Made by a program: the position numbers and the translations under genes. Of a stretch of DNA of 64,000 bases, positions 1 to 9,756 are shown one piece after another. This DNA comes from Candidatus Cloacimonadota bacterium (GTDB lineage Bacteria; Cloacimonadota; Cloacimonadia; JGIOTU-2): NCBI GenBank assembly GCA_030613025.1, contig JAUWMT010000010.1, forward strand, positions 1 through 64,000. Direction: 5' to 3'. How positions within the stretch are numbered: position 1 is the stretch's first letter; each line of letters starts with the position of its first letter. Under the pieces are notes generated by a model. The model did no database searches and had not been told where the DNA came from. It was given only the letters and a program-made list of their open reading frames with translations.

Positions 1-2
1 CT

Positions 3-104
3 GAATTAAAGCAAAGAATCATACAATATATTAATGAAATAAATCAAATGCCAACCATTTTCAGGTGGAAATGGAAAATGGATGAAATTACAGTTTCGAA
101 ATAG
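3..104 (+). pseudogene. C-terminal fragment of IS630-family transposase
   Basis: Frame 3 reads ELKQRIIQYINEINQMPTIFRWKWKMDEITVSK*, typical of IS630-type transposase C-termini (IxxYIxxxNxxPxxFRWxWK). Window begins inside the gene. Confidence 0.75.
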
Positions 105-128
105 TTCTCATTGTAAGGTTAACTTGGA

Positions 129-1123
129 ATCTAAATACTAGTAATATTATAATAAATTATGATAATTTAACCTATGCAGGTGACTTAACTAAATTTAATA
201 AAATAAATTCCAATGTTAATTATCAATTTATTAAAGGGGATATTTGTAATAGAGACGCAGTATCAGAATGTTTAGCTGAGATTAAACCAGATGCCATTGT
301 TCATTTTGCTGCTGAATCACATGTGGATAGATCAATCGAAGGACCTTCTGCTTTTATACAGACAAACATTGTTGGAACTTCTATATTATTAGAAGAAACA
401 AATAAGTACTATAAACAACTGGAAGGCAATAAGAAGGAAAAATTTAGATTTCTACATATATCAACCGATGAGGTTTTTGGGGAATTGGGGAAAGCGGGTA
501 AATTTAATGAAAGCACTCCTTATAATCCCAGTTCTCCTTATTCTGCTTCAAAAGCATCTTCAGATCATCTGGTTAGAGCATGGCATAGAACTTATGGACT
601 CCCAATATTGATTACTAATTGTTCAAATAATTATGGTCCATTTCAATTTCCTGAAAAACTAATACCATTAATAATAATAAATGCGATCTCTGGTAAAGAT
701 CTACCTGTATATGGAAAAGGAAATAACATACGTGATTGGCTCTATGTTGAAGATCATTGCGATGCGATTTATGAAGTACTAAATAAAGGTAGTATAGGAG
801 AAACTTATAATATCGGTGGCAATTGTGAGAAGACTAATTTGGAAGTTGTAGAAAATATTTGTGTTATACTTGATGAAATAAAACCTAATAATAACGGAAG
901 ATCATACAAAGAACAAATAATCTTTGTGAAAGATCGACCAGGACATGATTTCCGTTATGCAATGGATATCACAAAAATCAATAAAGAACTGAACTGGCAT
1001 CCTAAAGAATCCTTTATAACAGGCATAGGAAAAACTATTAAATGGTATCTTTACAATGAAAAATGGTGGTTAGAAATACAAAAGAAAAAATATAATCAGG
1101 AAAGATTAGGGCTTATAACATGA
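129..1123 (+). pseudogene. rfbB: dTDP-glucose 4,6-dehydratase, 5'-truncated
   Basis: In-frame homology continues upstream of the listed ORF (NTSNIIINYDNLTYAGDLTKF...IVHFAAESHVDRSIEGP), but the N-terminal GxxGxxG Rossmann motif is absent and IS630 sequence abuts. Confidence 0.8.
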
Positions 1124-1731
1124 AAGGAATAATTCTCGCCGGTGGTGCGGGTTCTCGTCTTCATCCACTAACTTTTAGTAGCTCAAAACAATTATTACCA
1201 ATATATAATAAACCTATGATTTATTACCCTCTTTCAATTTTGATGCTTTCAGGGATTAGAAAAATATTAATAATTTCAACTCCTTATGACCTTCCGAGCT
1301 TTGAAAAACTTCTCGGCTCTGGTGAAGACATTGGGATGAAATTTGATTATGCTGAACAGCCGAGTCCTGATGGATTAGCACAAGCTTTTATTATTGGTGA
1401 AAAATTTATTGGTAATGATTCTGTGTGTTTGATTTTAGGAGATAATATCTTCTATGGTCAAGAATTACCAAGAATTATAAGGAAAGCAGCTTCATTAAAA
1501 AATGGAGCGAATATTTTTGGCTATTATGTGCATGATCCGGAAAGATATGGGGTCGCAGAATTTAAAAAAGATAAAATAACACATATATACTTTAATAAAC
1601 CAATAATGGAAGAATATGTGAAAGATTGGCAAAATGGGCAGCATAGTGTTATCTTAGAAGGAATGAACAATAACATATTAATTTTTGAGAATCAATCAGA
1701 TGAGCAATATTTATATAAAATCAATTACTGA
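1120..1731 (+). CDS. rfbA: Glucose-1-phosphate thymidylyltransferase, C-terminally truncated
   Basis: [42 protein letters not shown]...[10 protein letters not shown]. Homology is lost after YGVAEF; about 203 aa instead of about 290. Confidence 0.8.
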   Translation: MKGIILAGGAGSRLHPLTFSSSKQLLPIYNKPMIYYPLSILMLSGIRKILIISTPYDLPSFEKLLGSGEDIGMKFDYAEQPSPDGLAQAFIIGEKFIGNDSVCLILGDNIFYGQELPRIIRKAASLKNGANIFGYYVHDPERYGVAEFKKDKITHIYFNKPIMEEYVKDWQNGQHSVILEGMNNNILIFENQSDEQYLYKINY

Positions 1732-1760
1732 ATTTAAAAAATTGGAGACAGAAAATAATA

Positions 1761-2462
1761 ATGAAAGCAGTAATATTAGCAGGCGGTTTAGGAACAAGGC
1801 TAAGACCTTTCACAGAAGTTATACCAAAACCGCTTCTTCCAATTGGTGAAAAGGCGATTTTGGAAATACAAATAGAACATCTAAAGAAATATGGATTTGA
1901 CGAGATATTTTTAGCAACAAACTATAAATCAGAATACATAAAAAACTTCTTCGGTGATGGCTCGAAATATGGTGTGAAGTTGAAAATCAGCAAAGAAGAT
2001 AATCCGCTTGGAACAGTAGGCCCTTTATCGCTTCTCAAAGAAGAACTCTCTGTCGAGCCTTTCCTAGTTATGAACGGAGATATTCTTACTAAATGTAATT
2101 ATTCAAAATTGTATCAATTTGGTTCTAAAATAGATGCTGATTTAACTGTAAGTATAAAAAAATTTATCACACCGTTCCGATTTGGCAATATCCATTTCAA
2201 TGGAGATTATGTTACAGGGATTGAGGAAAAACCAAATATAAAAACTAATATTCTCGCAGGTATTTATATAATGAAACAAGCCATTTTTAAATATATACCA
2301 TACAATGTACCACTTAGCATGGATAAATTGATAGACAAGATGCTTGAAGATAATTCACCAATTGCAAAATATATGATAAATGAATACTGGTTGGATATCG
2401 GTGTAGTTGATGATTATAAAGAGGTTCAGGAAGTTTATAATAACCACTTTAAGGATAAATAA
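1761..2462 (+). CDS. Sugar-phosphate nucleotidyltransferase
   Basis: MKAVILAGGLGTRLRPFTEVIPKPLLPIGEKAILEIQIEHLKKYG; NTP_transferase signature. Confidence 0.9.
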   Translation: MKAVILAGGLGTRLRPFTEVIPKPLLPIGEKAILEIQIEHLKKYGFDEIFLATNYKSEYIKNFFGDGSKYGVKLKISKEDNPLGTVGPLSLLKEELSVEPFLVMNGDILTKCNYSKLYQFGSKIDADLTVSIKKFITPFRFGNIHFNGDYVTGIEEKPNIKTNILAGIYIMKQAIFKYIPYNVPLSMDKLIDKMLEDNSPIAKYMINEYWLDIGVVDDYKEVQEVYNNHFKDK

Positions 2463-3449
2463 ATGAAAAAGATTTTAGTTACAGGTGCTGATGGATTTAT
2501 TGGAAGTCATCTTACAGAAGAATTAGTAAAACAGGGCTACAGTGTTAAAGCGTTTGTATATTATAACTCATTTAATTCCTGGGGTTGGATTGATACTTTT
2601 CCAAAAGAATTAAAAGATAAAATTGAAATATTTGCTGGAGATATTCGTGATCCTAACGGAGTTAGAGAAGCAATGAAAGGATGCGATATAGTTTTTCATC
2701 TTGCTGCTTTGATTGGCATACCGTTTAGTTATCATTCGCCAGATAGTTATATAGATACTAACATAAAAGGAGCATTAAACATTTTACAAGCAACAAGGTT
2801 ATTAAAAACAGAAAGAGTTCTGGTTACTTCAACTTCCGAAGTTTATGGCACAGCTCAATATGTTCCGATTGATGAAAAACATCCTTATCAAGGTCAATCT
2901 CCTTATAGTGCAACAAAAATTGGAGCAGATAGACTTGCTGAATCTTTTTATCGTTCTTTTGAGCTTCCAGTTACGATTGTAAGACCTTTTAACACATATG
3001 GTCCGAGACAGTCAGCTCGTGCGGTAATACCAACAATTATTATACAGCTTCTTAAAGGATATAAAGAAATAAAACTAGGTGATCTTTTACCAACAAGAGA
3101 TCTGGTTTTCGTTAAGGACGTCGTTAATGGATTCATTGAAATAGCAAAATCAGATAAAACCGTTGGAGAAGAAATTAATATTGCTACACAATCGGAAATA
3201 TCTATTGGAGATTTAGCAAGAAAATTAATTAAAATGATTAATCCGGAAGCGAAAATAAAACAAGATAAGAACCGAATTAGACCTGAAAAAAGCGAAGTGT
3301 ATAGATTATTTGGATCTAATAAAAAACTGATAAAGCTAACAAACTGGAAACAGAAATATTCACTCGATGAGGGATTATTGAAAACCATTGAATGGTTTAA
3401 AAAACCAGACAACTTAAAAGGATACAAACCAGAGATTTATAATGTATAA
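2463..3449 (+). CDS. NAD-dependent 4,6-dehydratase, LegB-like
   Basis: VTGADGFIGSHL, STSEVYGTAQYVPIDEKHPYQGQSPYSATK, VRPFNTYGPRQSARAVIPT; followed by a LegC-type aminotransferase. Confidence 0.8.
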   Translation: MKKILVTGADGFIGSHLTEELVKQGYSVKAFVYYNSFNSWGWIDTFPKELKDKIEIFAGDIRDPNGVREAMKGCDIVFHLAALIGIPFSYHSPDSYIDTNIKGALNILQATRLLKTERVLVTSTSEVYGTAQYVPIDEKHPYQGQSPYSATKIGADRLAESFYRSFELPVTIVRPFNTYGPRQSARAVIPTIIIQLLKGYKEIKLGDLLPTRDLVFVKDVVNGFIEIAKSDKTVGEEINIATQSEISIGDLARKLIKMINPEAKIKQDKNRIRPEKSEVYRLFGSNKKLIKLTNWKQKYSLDEGLLKTIEWFKKPDNLKGYKPEIYNV

Positions 3450-3480
3450 TCGTGAGTCGTGATTTGTAATTTGATAATTA
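3446..3480 (+). repeat. Left short-word arm of four-helix-bundle element 1
   Basis: ataatcgtgagtcgtgatttgtaatttgataatta; approximately complementary to 3854-3890. Confidence 0.6.
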
Positions 3481-3495
3481 AACAGAAGGTTTGTT

Positions 3496-3855
3496 TTGAA
3501 AACACATAAAGATTTAGATGTTTGGAAGAAGAGTATAGATTTTGTTACTAAAGTATATAACCTTACAGACAAGTTTCCAAACAATGAAAAATTTGGTATT
3601 GTAAGTCAGATTAGGAGAGCAGCAGTCTCTATTCCTTCGAATATTGCAGAGGGTTCTGCACGAAATTCTAAAAAAGAACTAGTACAATTTTTATATGTTT
3701 CTTTAGGTTCTGCTGCTGAATTAGAAACACAGCTAATAATTTCAGAAAAATTGAAATACATAGATAATTTGGATGTTTTAAATGATCTAAACGATATACA
3801 AAAAATGATAATGGGATTAATAAAATATTTACGTAATAAAGAATTTAAAAAATGA
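3496..3855 (+). CDS. Four-helix-bundle protein (23S rRNA-IVP / Avd-like), copy 1
   Basis: DLDVWKKSIDFVTKVYNLTDKFPNNEKFGIVSQIRRAAVSIPSNIAEGSARNSKKELVQFL; IVP family hallmarks. Confidence 0.93.
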   Translation: MKTHKDLDVWKKSIDFVTKVYNLTDKFPNNEKFGIVSQIRRAAVSIPSNIAEGSARNSKKELVQFLYVSLGSAAELETQLIISEKLKYIDNLDVLNDLNDIQKMIMGLIKYLRNKEFKK

Positions 3856-5042
3856 TTAATCACAAATTACGAATTACCAATTACGATTTTATTCCTCTTT
3901 CTGTTCCCTCAATTCAGGGCAACGAATGGAAATACATAAAAGAATGTCTTGATACAGAGTGGGTATCATCAGCAGGAAAGTATGTTGCTCTTTTTGAGCA
4001 GAAAATTTGCGAATTTACAGGAGCAAAATATGCTGTTGCTTGTGTAAACGGAACTGCTGCCCTTCATATTTCTTTATTATTAGCAGGCGTAAAACCTGAT
4101 GACGAAGTAATTGTTCCAACTCTAACTTTTATCTCTCCAATAAATGTTGTACGATATTGTAACGCATATCCAGTTTTTATGGATGCTGATGATTTTTATA
4201 ATATAGATGAAGAAAAAACGATTCAGTTTATCGAAAAAGAGACAATATTTAGGAATGGATTTACTTATAATAAAAAAACAAATAGGAAAATTTCCGCAAT
4301 TATTCCTGTGCATATTTTTGGTAATGCCTGTAACTTGGAAAAGCTTGTTCCAATTTGTAAAGAACGAAATATTAAAATAATAGAGGACGCCACAGAAAGT
4401 CTCGGAACAAAATATACCAAAGGTAAATTCTCCGGAAAACACACTGGTACAATTGGAGATTTGGGCTGTTTATCTTTTAATGGAAATAAAATCATTACCA
4501 CCGGTGGTGGGGGAATGATTCTAACAGATAATGAAGATTATGCAAAAAAAGCAAAATATTTAACTACCCAGGCAAAAGACGATGAAATTAGATATGTTCA
4601 CAATGAAATTGGTTATAACTACCGATTAACAAATATACAGGCTGCAATGGGAGTAGCCCAACTTGAACAACTACCTGAATATTTGAATATAAAGAAAAAT
4701 AATTATAATTTATATAAAGATGAAATTGACATAATTCCCGGATTACATATTGTGGAAACACCGGATTATGCAAATAATAATCATTGGATGTATCCACTTA
4801 AGATTGATCAAAATGTATATAACAAAGATAGAGAAGAATTAATGAGTTTCCTATCTGAAAAGAAAATCCAAACGCGACATGTTTGGTATCTTAATCATCT
4901 ACAAAAACCCTATAAAGACTGTCAGAAATATAAAATTGAAAATGCTATCAAATTATGGGAAAAGACATTGAATATACCCTGTTCGGTGAATTTAAATGAA
5001 AATGAAATTAAAAAAGTTTGTGAGGTATTAAATGAAAGATAG
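3852..5042 (+). CDS. LegC-family PLP aminotransferase
   Basis: FIPLSVPSIQGNEWKYIKECLDTEWVSSAGKYVALFE...SFNGNKIITTGGGGMI with PLP lysine; N-terminal leader MINHKLRITNYD is encoded by the repeat arm. Confidence 0.88.
   Translation: MINHKLRITNYDFIPLSVPSIQGNEWKYIKECLDTEWVSSAGKYVALFEQKICEFTGAKYAVACVNGTAALHISLLLAGVKPDDEVIVPTLTFISPINVVRYCNAYPVFMDADDFYNIDEEKTIQFIEKETIFRNGFTYNKKTNRKISAIIPVHIFGNACNLEKLVPICKERNIKIIEDATESLGTKYTKGKFSGKHTGTIGDLGCLSFNGNKIITTGGGGMILTDNEDYAKKAKYLTTQAKDDEIRYVHNEIGYNYRLTNIQAAMGVAQLEQLPEYLNIKKNNYNLYKDEIDIIPGLHIVETPDYANNNHWMYPLKIDQNVYNKDREELMSFLSEKKIQTRHVWYLNHLQKPYKDCQKYKIENAIKLWEKTLNIPCSVNLNENEIKKVCEVLNER
3854..3890 (+). repeat. Right short-word arm of four-helix-bundle element 1
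   Basis: gattaatcacaaattacgaattaccaattacgatttt; reverse complement resembles 3446-3480. Confidence 0.6.
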
Positions 5043-5580
5043 AATAAAACTCAGAGCATTAACATACAATGACATAGAAAAAACACTGAAATGGCATAAT
5101 CAAGAAGAAGTAAAATATTTTTATAGTGGACATCCTTTTCCAGTTAATATTGAAAACGAGAAAGAATGGTATGAAAAGATATTAAAATCAAATATACCAA
5201 CTAGTGTATTTGGTGTTGAGCATATCGAGGATAAAAAGCTGATAGGATTTACAATCTTAAAAAAAATTAATCTGATAAATAGGAATGCTGAGTTTGGTAA
5301 AGTTCTTGGAGAAAAAAAATATCAAGGAATAGGGGTCGGTACAGAAATGACATTAAAAACCCTGAAATTCGGTTTTCATGAATTAGGATTAAAAAGGATA
5401 TATGCCTATCAATTACATGATAACTTCGGATCGATAAAGGTTAACGAGAAATGTGGTTTTATTAAAGAAGGAATATTACGTTCAGCAGTTTTTAAAAATA
5501 ATAAATTTATAGATGAACAAATAATGAGTATACTGAAAGAAGATTTCGATAAAATCTGGAAAGAAAAATATGGGATATAA
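5032..5580 (+). CDS. GNAT acetyltransferase (RimJ/PseH-like)
   Basis: MKDRIKLRALTYNDIEKTLKWHN...KYQGIGVGTEMTLKTLKFGFHELGLKRIYAYQLHDNFGSIKVNEKCGF. Confidence 0.85.
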   Translation: MKDRIKLRALTYNDIEKTLKWHNQEEVKYFYSGHPFPVNIENEKEWYEKILKSNIPTSVFGVEHIEDKKLIGFTILKKINLINRNAEFGKVLGEKKYQGIGVGTEMTLKTLKFGFHELGLKRIYAYQLHDNFGSIKVNEKCGFIKEGILRSAVFKNNKFIDEQIMSILKEDFDKIWKEKYGI

Positions 5581-6652
5581 GTTATTGGACCTTTCGAATA
5601 AGAAAGAATGGTCTAAATATATATCGAAATTACATGAATTACAACAAGACATCTATTTTACTCCTGAATATTACTCTCTCTATGAAAAAAATGGAGATGG
5701 AAAAGCACAGTGTTTTGTTTTTGAAGATAATGGTGAAATAGCTTTATATCCGTTTCTTATTAATTCGGTTAACAAATTAGGATATAAATTAGATAAGCAA
5801 TATTTTGATATTCAAGGAGCTTATGGATACAATGGCCCCGCTGTATCCTCTAAAAATGAAAATTTCATTTTATCATTTAGCAAAGAATTCAAAAACTTTT
5901 GTACTTCTCAGAATGTTATTGCAGAATTTATTCGATTTAATCCCGTACTTCAGAATCAGAGATTTATAAACTATATTGATCCTATTTTAATAAATTATAA
6001 TATTATTTTAGACTTAAATATGCAAGATATCTGGATGAATGCGTATGAGCATTCAACAAGGAAGAATGTTAAAAAGGCTTTAAGAAATAATCTTATTGTT
6101 AAGTATTATACCGATTCGAATATTTCTGACTCTGAATTAATGAGTTTTATAAAAATATATTATAAAACAATGGATCGTAATTCCGCTGCTTATGGTTATT
6201 ATCTCTCAGAAGAATTTTTCAGAGAAATTGTTTATAACTTATCGGGGAAAGCACTATTCTTTTTTACTTATAAAGATAATAAAATAATTTCTTGTGAGCT
6301 TGTATTGATTAGTAAAAAAATTGGGTATTCTTTTTTAGGTGGGACACTTTCTGAATTCTATGAATTTAGGCCAAATGACTTACTGAAACATGAAATTATA
6401 AATTTATTAAAGTTGAAAAAATATGATTACTTTTGTTTTGGAGGTGGGACTAAACCCAATGATGGAATATTTAATTATAAAAAGAAATTTGCAAGAAATG
6501 GAGTTTATGATTTTTATATCGGTAAGAAAATACATAATAAAGAAATCTATAATGAAGTAATAAGGCAATGGGAATATAAGTACCCGGTGTTTTATGATAA
6601 AAATAAAAAAATGTTATTAGGTTATAGAGAAATAACAAAAAATGAAAAATAA
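5570..6652 (+). CDS. FemAB/GNAT-like acyltransferase
   Basis: STRKNVKKALRNNLIVKYYT...ELVLISKKIGYSFLGGTLSEFYEFRPNDLLKHEIINLLKLKKYDYFCFGGG; FemAB-like. Confidence 0.7.
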   Translation: MGYKLLDLSNKKEWSKYISKLHELQQDIYFTPEYYSLYEKNGDGKAQCFVFEDNGEIALYPFLINSVNKLGYKLDKQYFDIQGAYGYNGPAVSSKNENFILSFSKEFKNFCTSQNVIAEFIRFNPVLQNQRFINYIDPILINYNIILDLNMQDIWMNAYEHSTRKNVKKALRNNLIVKYYTDSNISDSELMSFIKIYYKTMDRNSAAYGYYLSEEFFREIVYNLSGKALFFFTYKDNKIISCELVLISKKIGYSFLGGTLSEFYEFRPNDLLKHEIINLLKLKKYDYFCFGGGTKPNDGIFNYKKKFARNGVYDFYIGKKIHNKEIYNEVIRQWEYKYPVFYDKNKKMLLGYREITKNEK

Positions 6653-7868
6653 AATAAAAGTCGCTTGGATCTGTCATTTTACGAATGCACATATCCAAGA
6701 AATAATAAAACCAAGGCGTAGTTTCGCTGAAATGGCTACCTGGGTTACGAGTTTCATAAAAGTATTACAAAATAAAGAAGATATGGATTTACATATCATT
6801 TCACCTCATCGCTGGATTACAAAATACAAAACCTTTATAGAAAATGGGATAACATATCATTTTTTTAATCCGGGGATACCGTTTTATGGAAGGCATTGGC
6901 CATCGTTTTTCCGTTTTGATAGAATGACAAATTATTTTTTTAATAAAAGAAAAGTATCTCGGATAGTCAATAAAATCAAGCCGGATATTATTCATCTTAT
7001 GGGGGCTGAAAATGCTTATTATTCTTCTACTCTTTTGCAGTTTAAGGGTAAGTATCCTTCTTTAGTTACTGTTCAGGGTTTTATTTCACATTCAAATGGT
7101 AATTCAAAAGATGCTTTATATAGAAAAACAGTTGAGAAAAAGATATTAGAAACATTTAAACATTTTGGATATCGTACAGAAACAATGGGTGAATCGATAA
7201 AATCTTTTAATAAACAAGCAATTTTGCATTGGCATCGTTTCCCGATGTTTGTAAGAGAACCATTAAATATTGCTTTTGATCAGAGAGAATATGATTGTGT
7301 TTTTTTTGCCAGAGTATCTAAAGATAAGGGTATAGAAGATTTATTGGAAGCAATAGCTTTACTAAAAAAAATGAAGAATGATATTAAACTATTGGTAATT
7401 GGCTCCTCAGGAAAAAGTTATGCTGATTTTTTGAAAAACAAATGCGTTGAATTAAATATTGCAAATAATATTACTTGGGCAGGTTTTCTTCCTACCCAAG
7501 AAGATGTGTATATTGCAGCATCTCATGCTAAAATATGTGTATTACCTACTTACCATGATATTATCTCAGGAACTATAATTGAAAGTCTTTTTTTGAAAAT
7601 ACCTGTAGTTGCTTATAATGTTGGTAGCATCCATGAGCTTAATAAAGATAAACAACATGTGATTTTGGTAGATAAATTTGATATAAATGGATTAGCAAAA
7701 AATGTTTCCACCTTACTTCATAATGATAAGTTGCTGAATGAAATGGCTGAAAATGGATATAAAATAATTCGACAATGGTTTGATAATTCCAAAGTATATC
7801 CTGTACTTATGAATGTTTACCAAAAGATTATTCAGGATTTTCAGAATAATAGATCAATCCATAACTAA
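6642..7868 (+). CDS. Glycosyltransferase family 4-like
   Basis: YDCVFFARVSKDKGIEDLLEAIALLKK...VLPTYHDIISGTIIESLFLKIPVVAYNVGSIHEL. Confidence 0.9.
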   Translation: MKNKIKVAWICHFTNAHIQEIIKPRRSFAEMATWVTSFIKVLQNKEDMDLHIISPHRWITKYKTFIENGITYHFFNPGIPFYGRHWPSFFRFDRMTNYFFNKRKVSRIVNKIKPDIIHLMGAENAYYSSTLLQFKGKYPSLVTVQGFISHSNGNSKDALYRKTVEKKILETFKHFGYRTETMGESIKSFNKQAILHWHRFPMFVREPLNIAFDQREYDCVFFARVSKDKGIEDLLEAIALLKKMKNDIKLLVIGSSGKSYADFLKNKCVELNIANNITWAGFLPTQEDVYIAASHAKICVLPTYHDIISGTIIESLFLKIPVVAYNVGSIHELNKDKQHVILVDKFDINGLAKNVSTLLHNDKLLNEMAENGYKIIRQWFDNSKVYPVLMNVYQKIIQDFQNNRSIHN

Positions 7869-9252
7869 GAACTTTTATACAATGCTATCCCGGTTAATAT
7901 CAAACTCTTTTATTGTTCGTTTTATTAATAAAGGTCATCCTCGATCTCAGAAGATAAAGAAGAATATAAGTGCTTCCTTTATCCTCAAAGGGATTTCTAT
8001 TATTATAAGTCTGATAAATGTACCTATTTTGCTGTCCTACTTAAATGCTGAAAAATATGGCGTTTGGCTTACAATATCATCAATAGTAATGTGGGTACAA
8101 CATTTTGATCTTGGATTGGGTCATGGCCTACGTAATAGATTTGCCGAAGCTTTAGCCAATAAAGATACAGATAGAGCCAAAGGGTTAGTGAGCACTGCAT
8201 ATTTTTCCATGTCTGTGATGATGTTGACTATTTTAATCATTACTATTCCTCTCGTTATACTATCCAATTGGAATAAAATACTAAATGTGGATACTATAAG
8301 TAATTCGGAGCTTATAAAATCAGTACTATTAGTATTAGTAATTTTTATTCTGAGATTTATTTTTCAATTGATATCAGTTATTCTTAAAGCAGATCAGCGT
8401 CCTGCTATCTCTGAAGCTTACCTGCCGATTGGTAGTAGCATCTCTCTTTTTCTTGTATTATTATTACGTTATTTTGTTCCTGATTCTTTGTTCATTGCTT
8501 GCGCTATAATTGCAGCACCTCAGATGCTTATCCTTGCACTCAGTAATATCTATTTTTTTAAAACTCAATACAAAAAATACCGACCTTCTATAAAATTCTT
8601 TAGTAAGAAATATCTGAAGGATATTTATTCTTTAGGATTAAAGTTTTTTGTTGGTCAATTAGCAGCTTTAATTATGTTCAGTTCTCATAATTTCATTATT
8701 GCAAAGGTAATAAATCCTACAGAAGTAACTATTTTCAATATTGCCAAAAGATTATTTGGTTTGCCATTAATTTATTTTATGATAATTTTAACTCCATATT
8801 GGTCGGCAATCACAGAAGCTTATACAAAGGACGAATTTGGTTGGATAAAATCCAGCATGAACAAGTTATTGAAATTAGGCATTGTTATTTCGCTTGGGAT
8901 TGTTCTTATGTTGATATTTTCTCCCTTTCTTTATAAAATCTGGATCGGAAATAGAGTATCTATTCCATTTAAGCTTTCACTTATTTTTGCTGTATATAAT
9001 ATTGGTGTTGTTTTTTTAGCACCTTTCACGCATTTTATTAATGGAGTGGGTAAATTGAGTTTAGGAATTAGAGTTGTGATTTTCAAGATAGTTGCTTTCC
9101 TGCCGGTATCAATTTTTTTAACAAATAAATTTGGTGCAATGGGTTTGGTTTTGGGAATGCTCATTGTTAACCTGGTACCAAACATTTTTATTTCTACAAT
9201 TCAGTATAAGAAAATTATCAATAGAACAGCTACCGGTATTTGGAATAGATAA
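7813..9252 (+). CDS. Polysaccharide biosynthesis flippase (Wzx-like)
   Basis: Multi-TM MATE/Wzx-like protein: SASFILKGISIIISLINVPILLSYLNAEKYGVWLTISSIVMWVQHFDLGLGHGLRN. Confidence 0.85.
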   Translation: MFTKRLFRIFRIIDQSITKNFYTMLSRLISNSFIVRFINKGHPRSQKIKKNISASFILKGISIIISLINVPILLSYLNAEKYGVWLTISSIVMWVQHFDLGLGHGLRNRFAEALANKDTDRAKGLVSTAYFSMSVMMLTILIITIPLVILSNWNKILNVDTISNSELIKSVLLVLVIFILRFIFQLISVILKADQRPAISEAYLPIGSSISLFLVLLLRYFVPDSLFIACAIIAAPQMLILALSNIYFFKTQYKKYRPSIKFFSKKYLKDIYSLGLKFFVGQLAALIMFSSHNFIIAKVINPTEVTIFNIAKRLFGLPLIYFMIILTPYWSAITEAYTKDEFGWIKSSMNKLLKLGIVISLGIVLMLIFSPFLYKIWIGNRVSIPFKLSLIFAVYNIGVVFLAPFTHFINGVGKLSLGIRVVIFKIVAFLPVSIFLTNKFGAMGLVLGMLIVNLVPNIFISTIQYKKIINRTATGIWNR

Positions 9253-9756
9253 GTTTTTAAAGTGAAAAAAGCATTTAGTATATTTATATGATAATAATAA
9301 CTTATTTTTATTTCATCATTTCCGGGAAAGCATTTGGTACAAGTATTATCTATTTCCATTTAGTTGAATATATAACTATATTCATCTTTTATATTCGTTT
9401 TTTCAAGATAAACGATTCATTAAAATTCGTTTAAAATATACTGCTATTTTGTAATTATGTACAAAAAAAATAAGTCTTTTTAGTATGTTTAAAGTAAATA
9501 TCAATAAAGACATTTATATATCCTTAAATAAAGTTCTTCTTTATTTGGTGCTTTGTGTTATTACTTTATTCTTGTGATAAACGACAAGTACTTTTTTCTG
9601 GCGTCAAGGAATTATAAATTTCGTTAATCAAGAGAATATTAAACAGTTTGAGAAGTTATATGATGCATTATAAAATTTGCACAAAAGATATCACAAATAA
9701 TAATAAAAAAATGTGTACTAATCCGTGTCAATCTTGTGCTGAATAAATAACAAAAT

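Noticed and set aside
2948-3427. Antisense ORF (159 aa) inside legB-like gene
   Set aside because: Opposite a well-supported CDS; composition looks like translated complement, no recognisable domain.
9253-9756. Possible gene in the ~500-bp gap before the Wzy-like gene
   Set aside because: Only short frames (e.g. a ~48-aa hydrophobic one) without a recognisable family; left unannotated.
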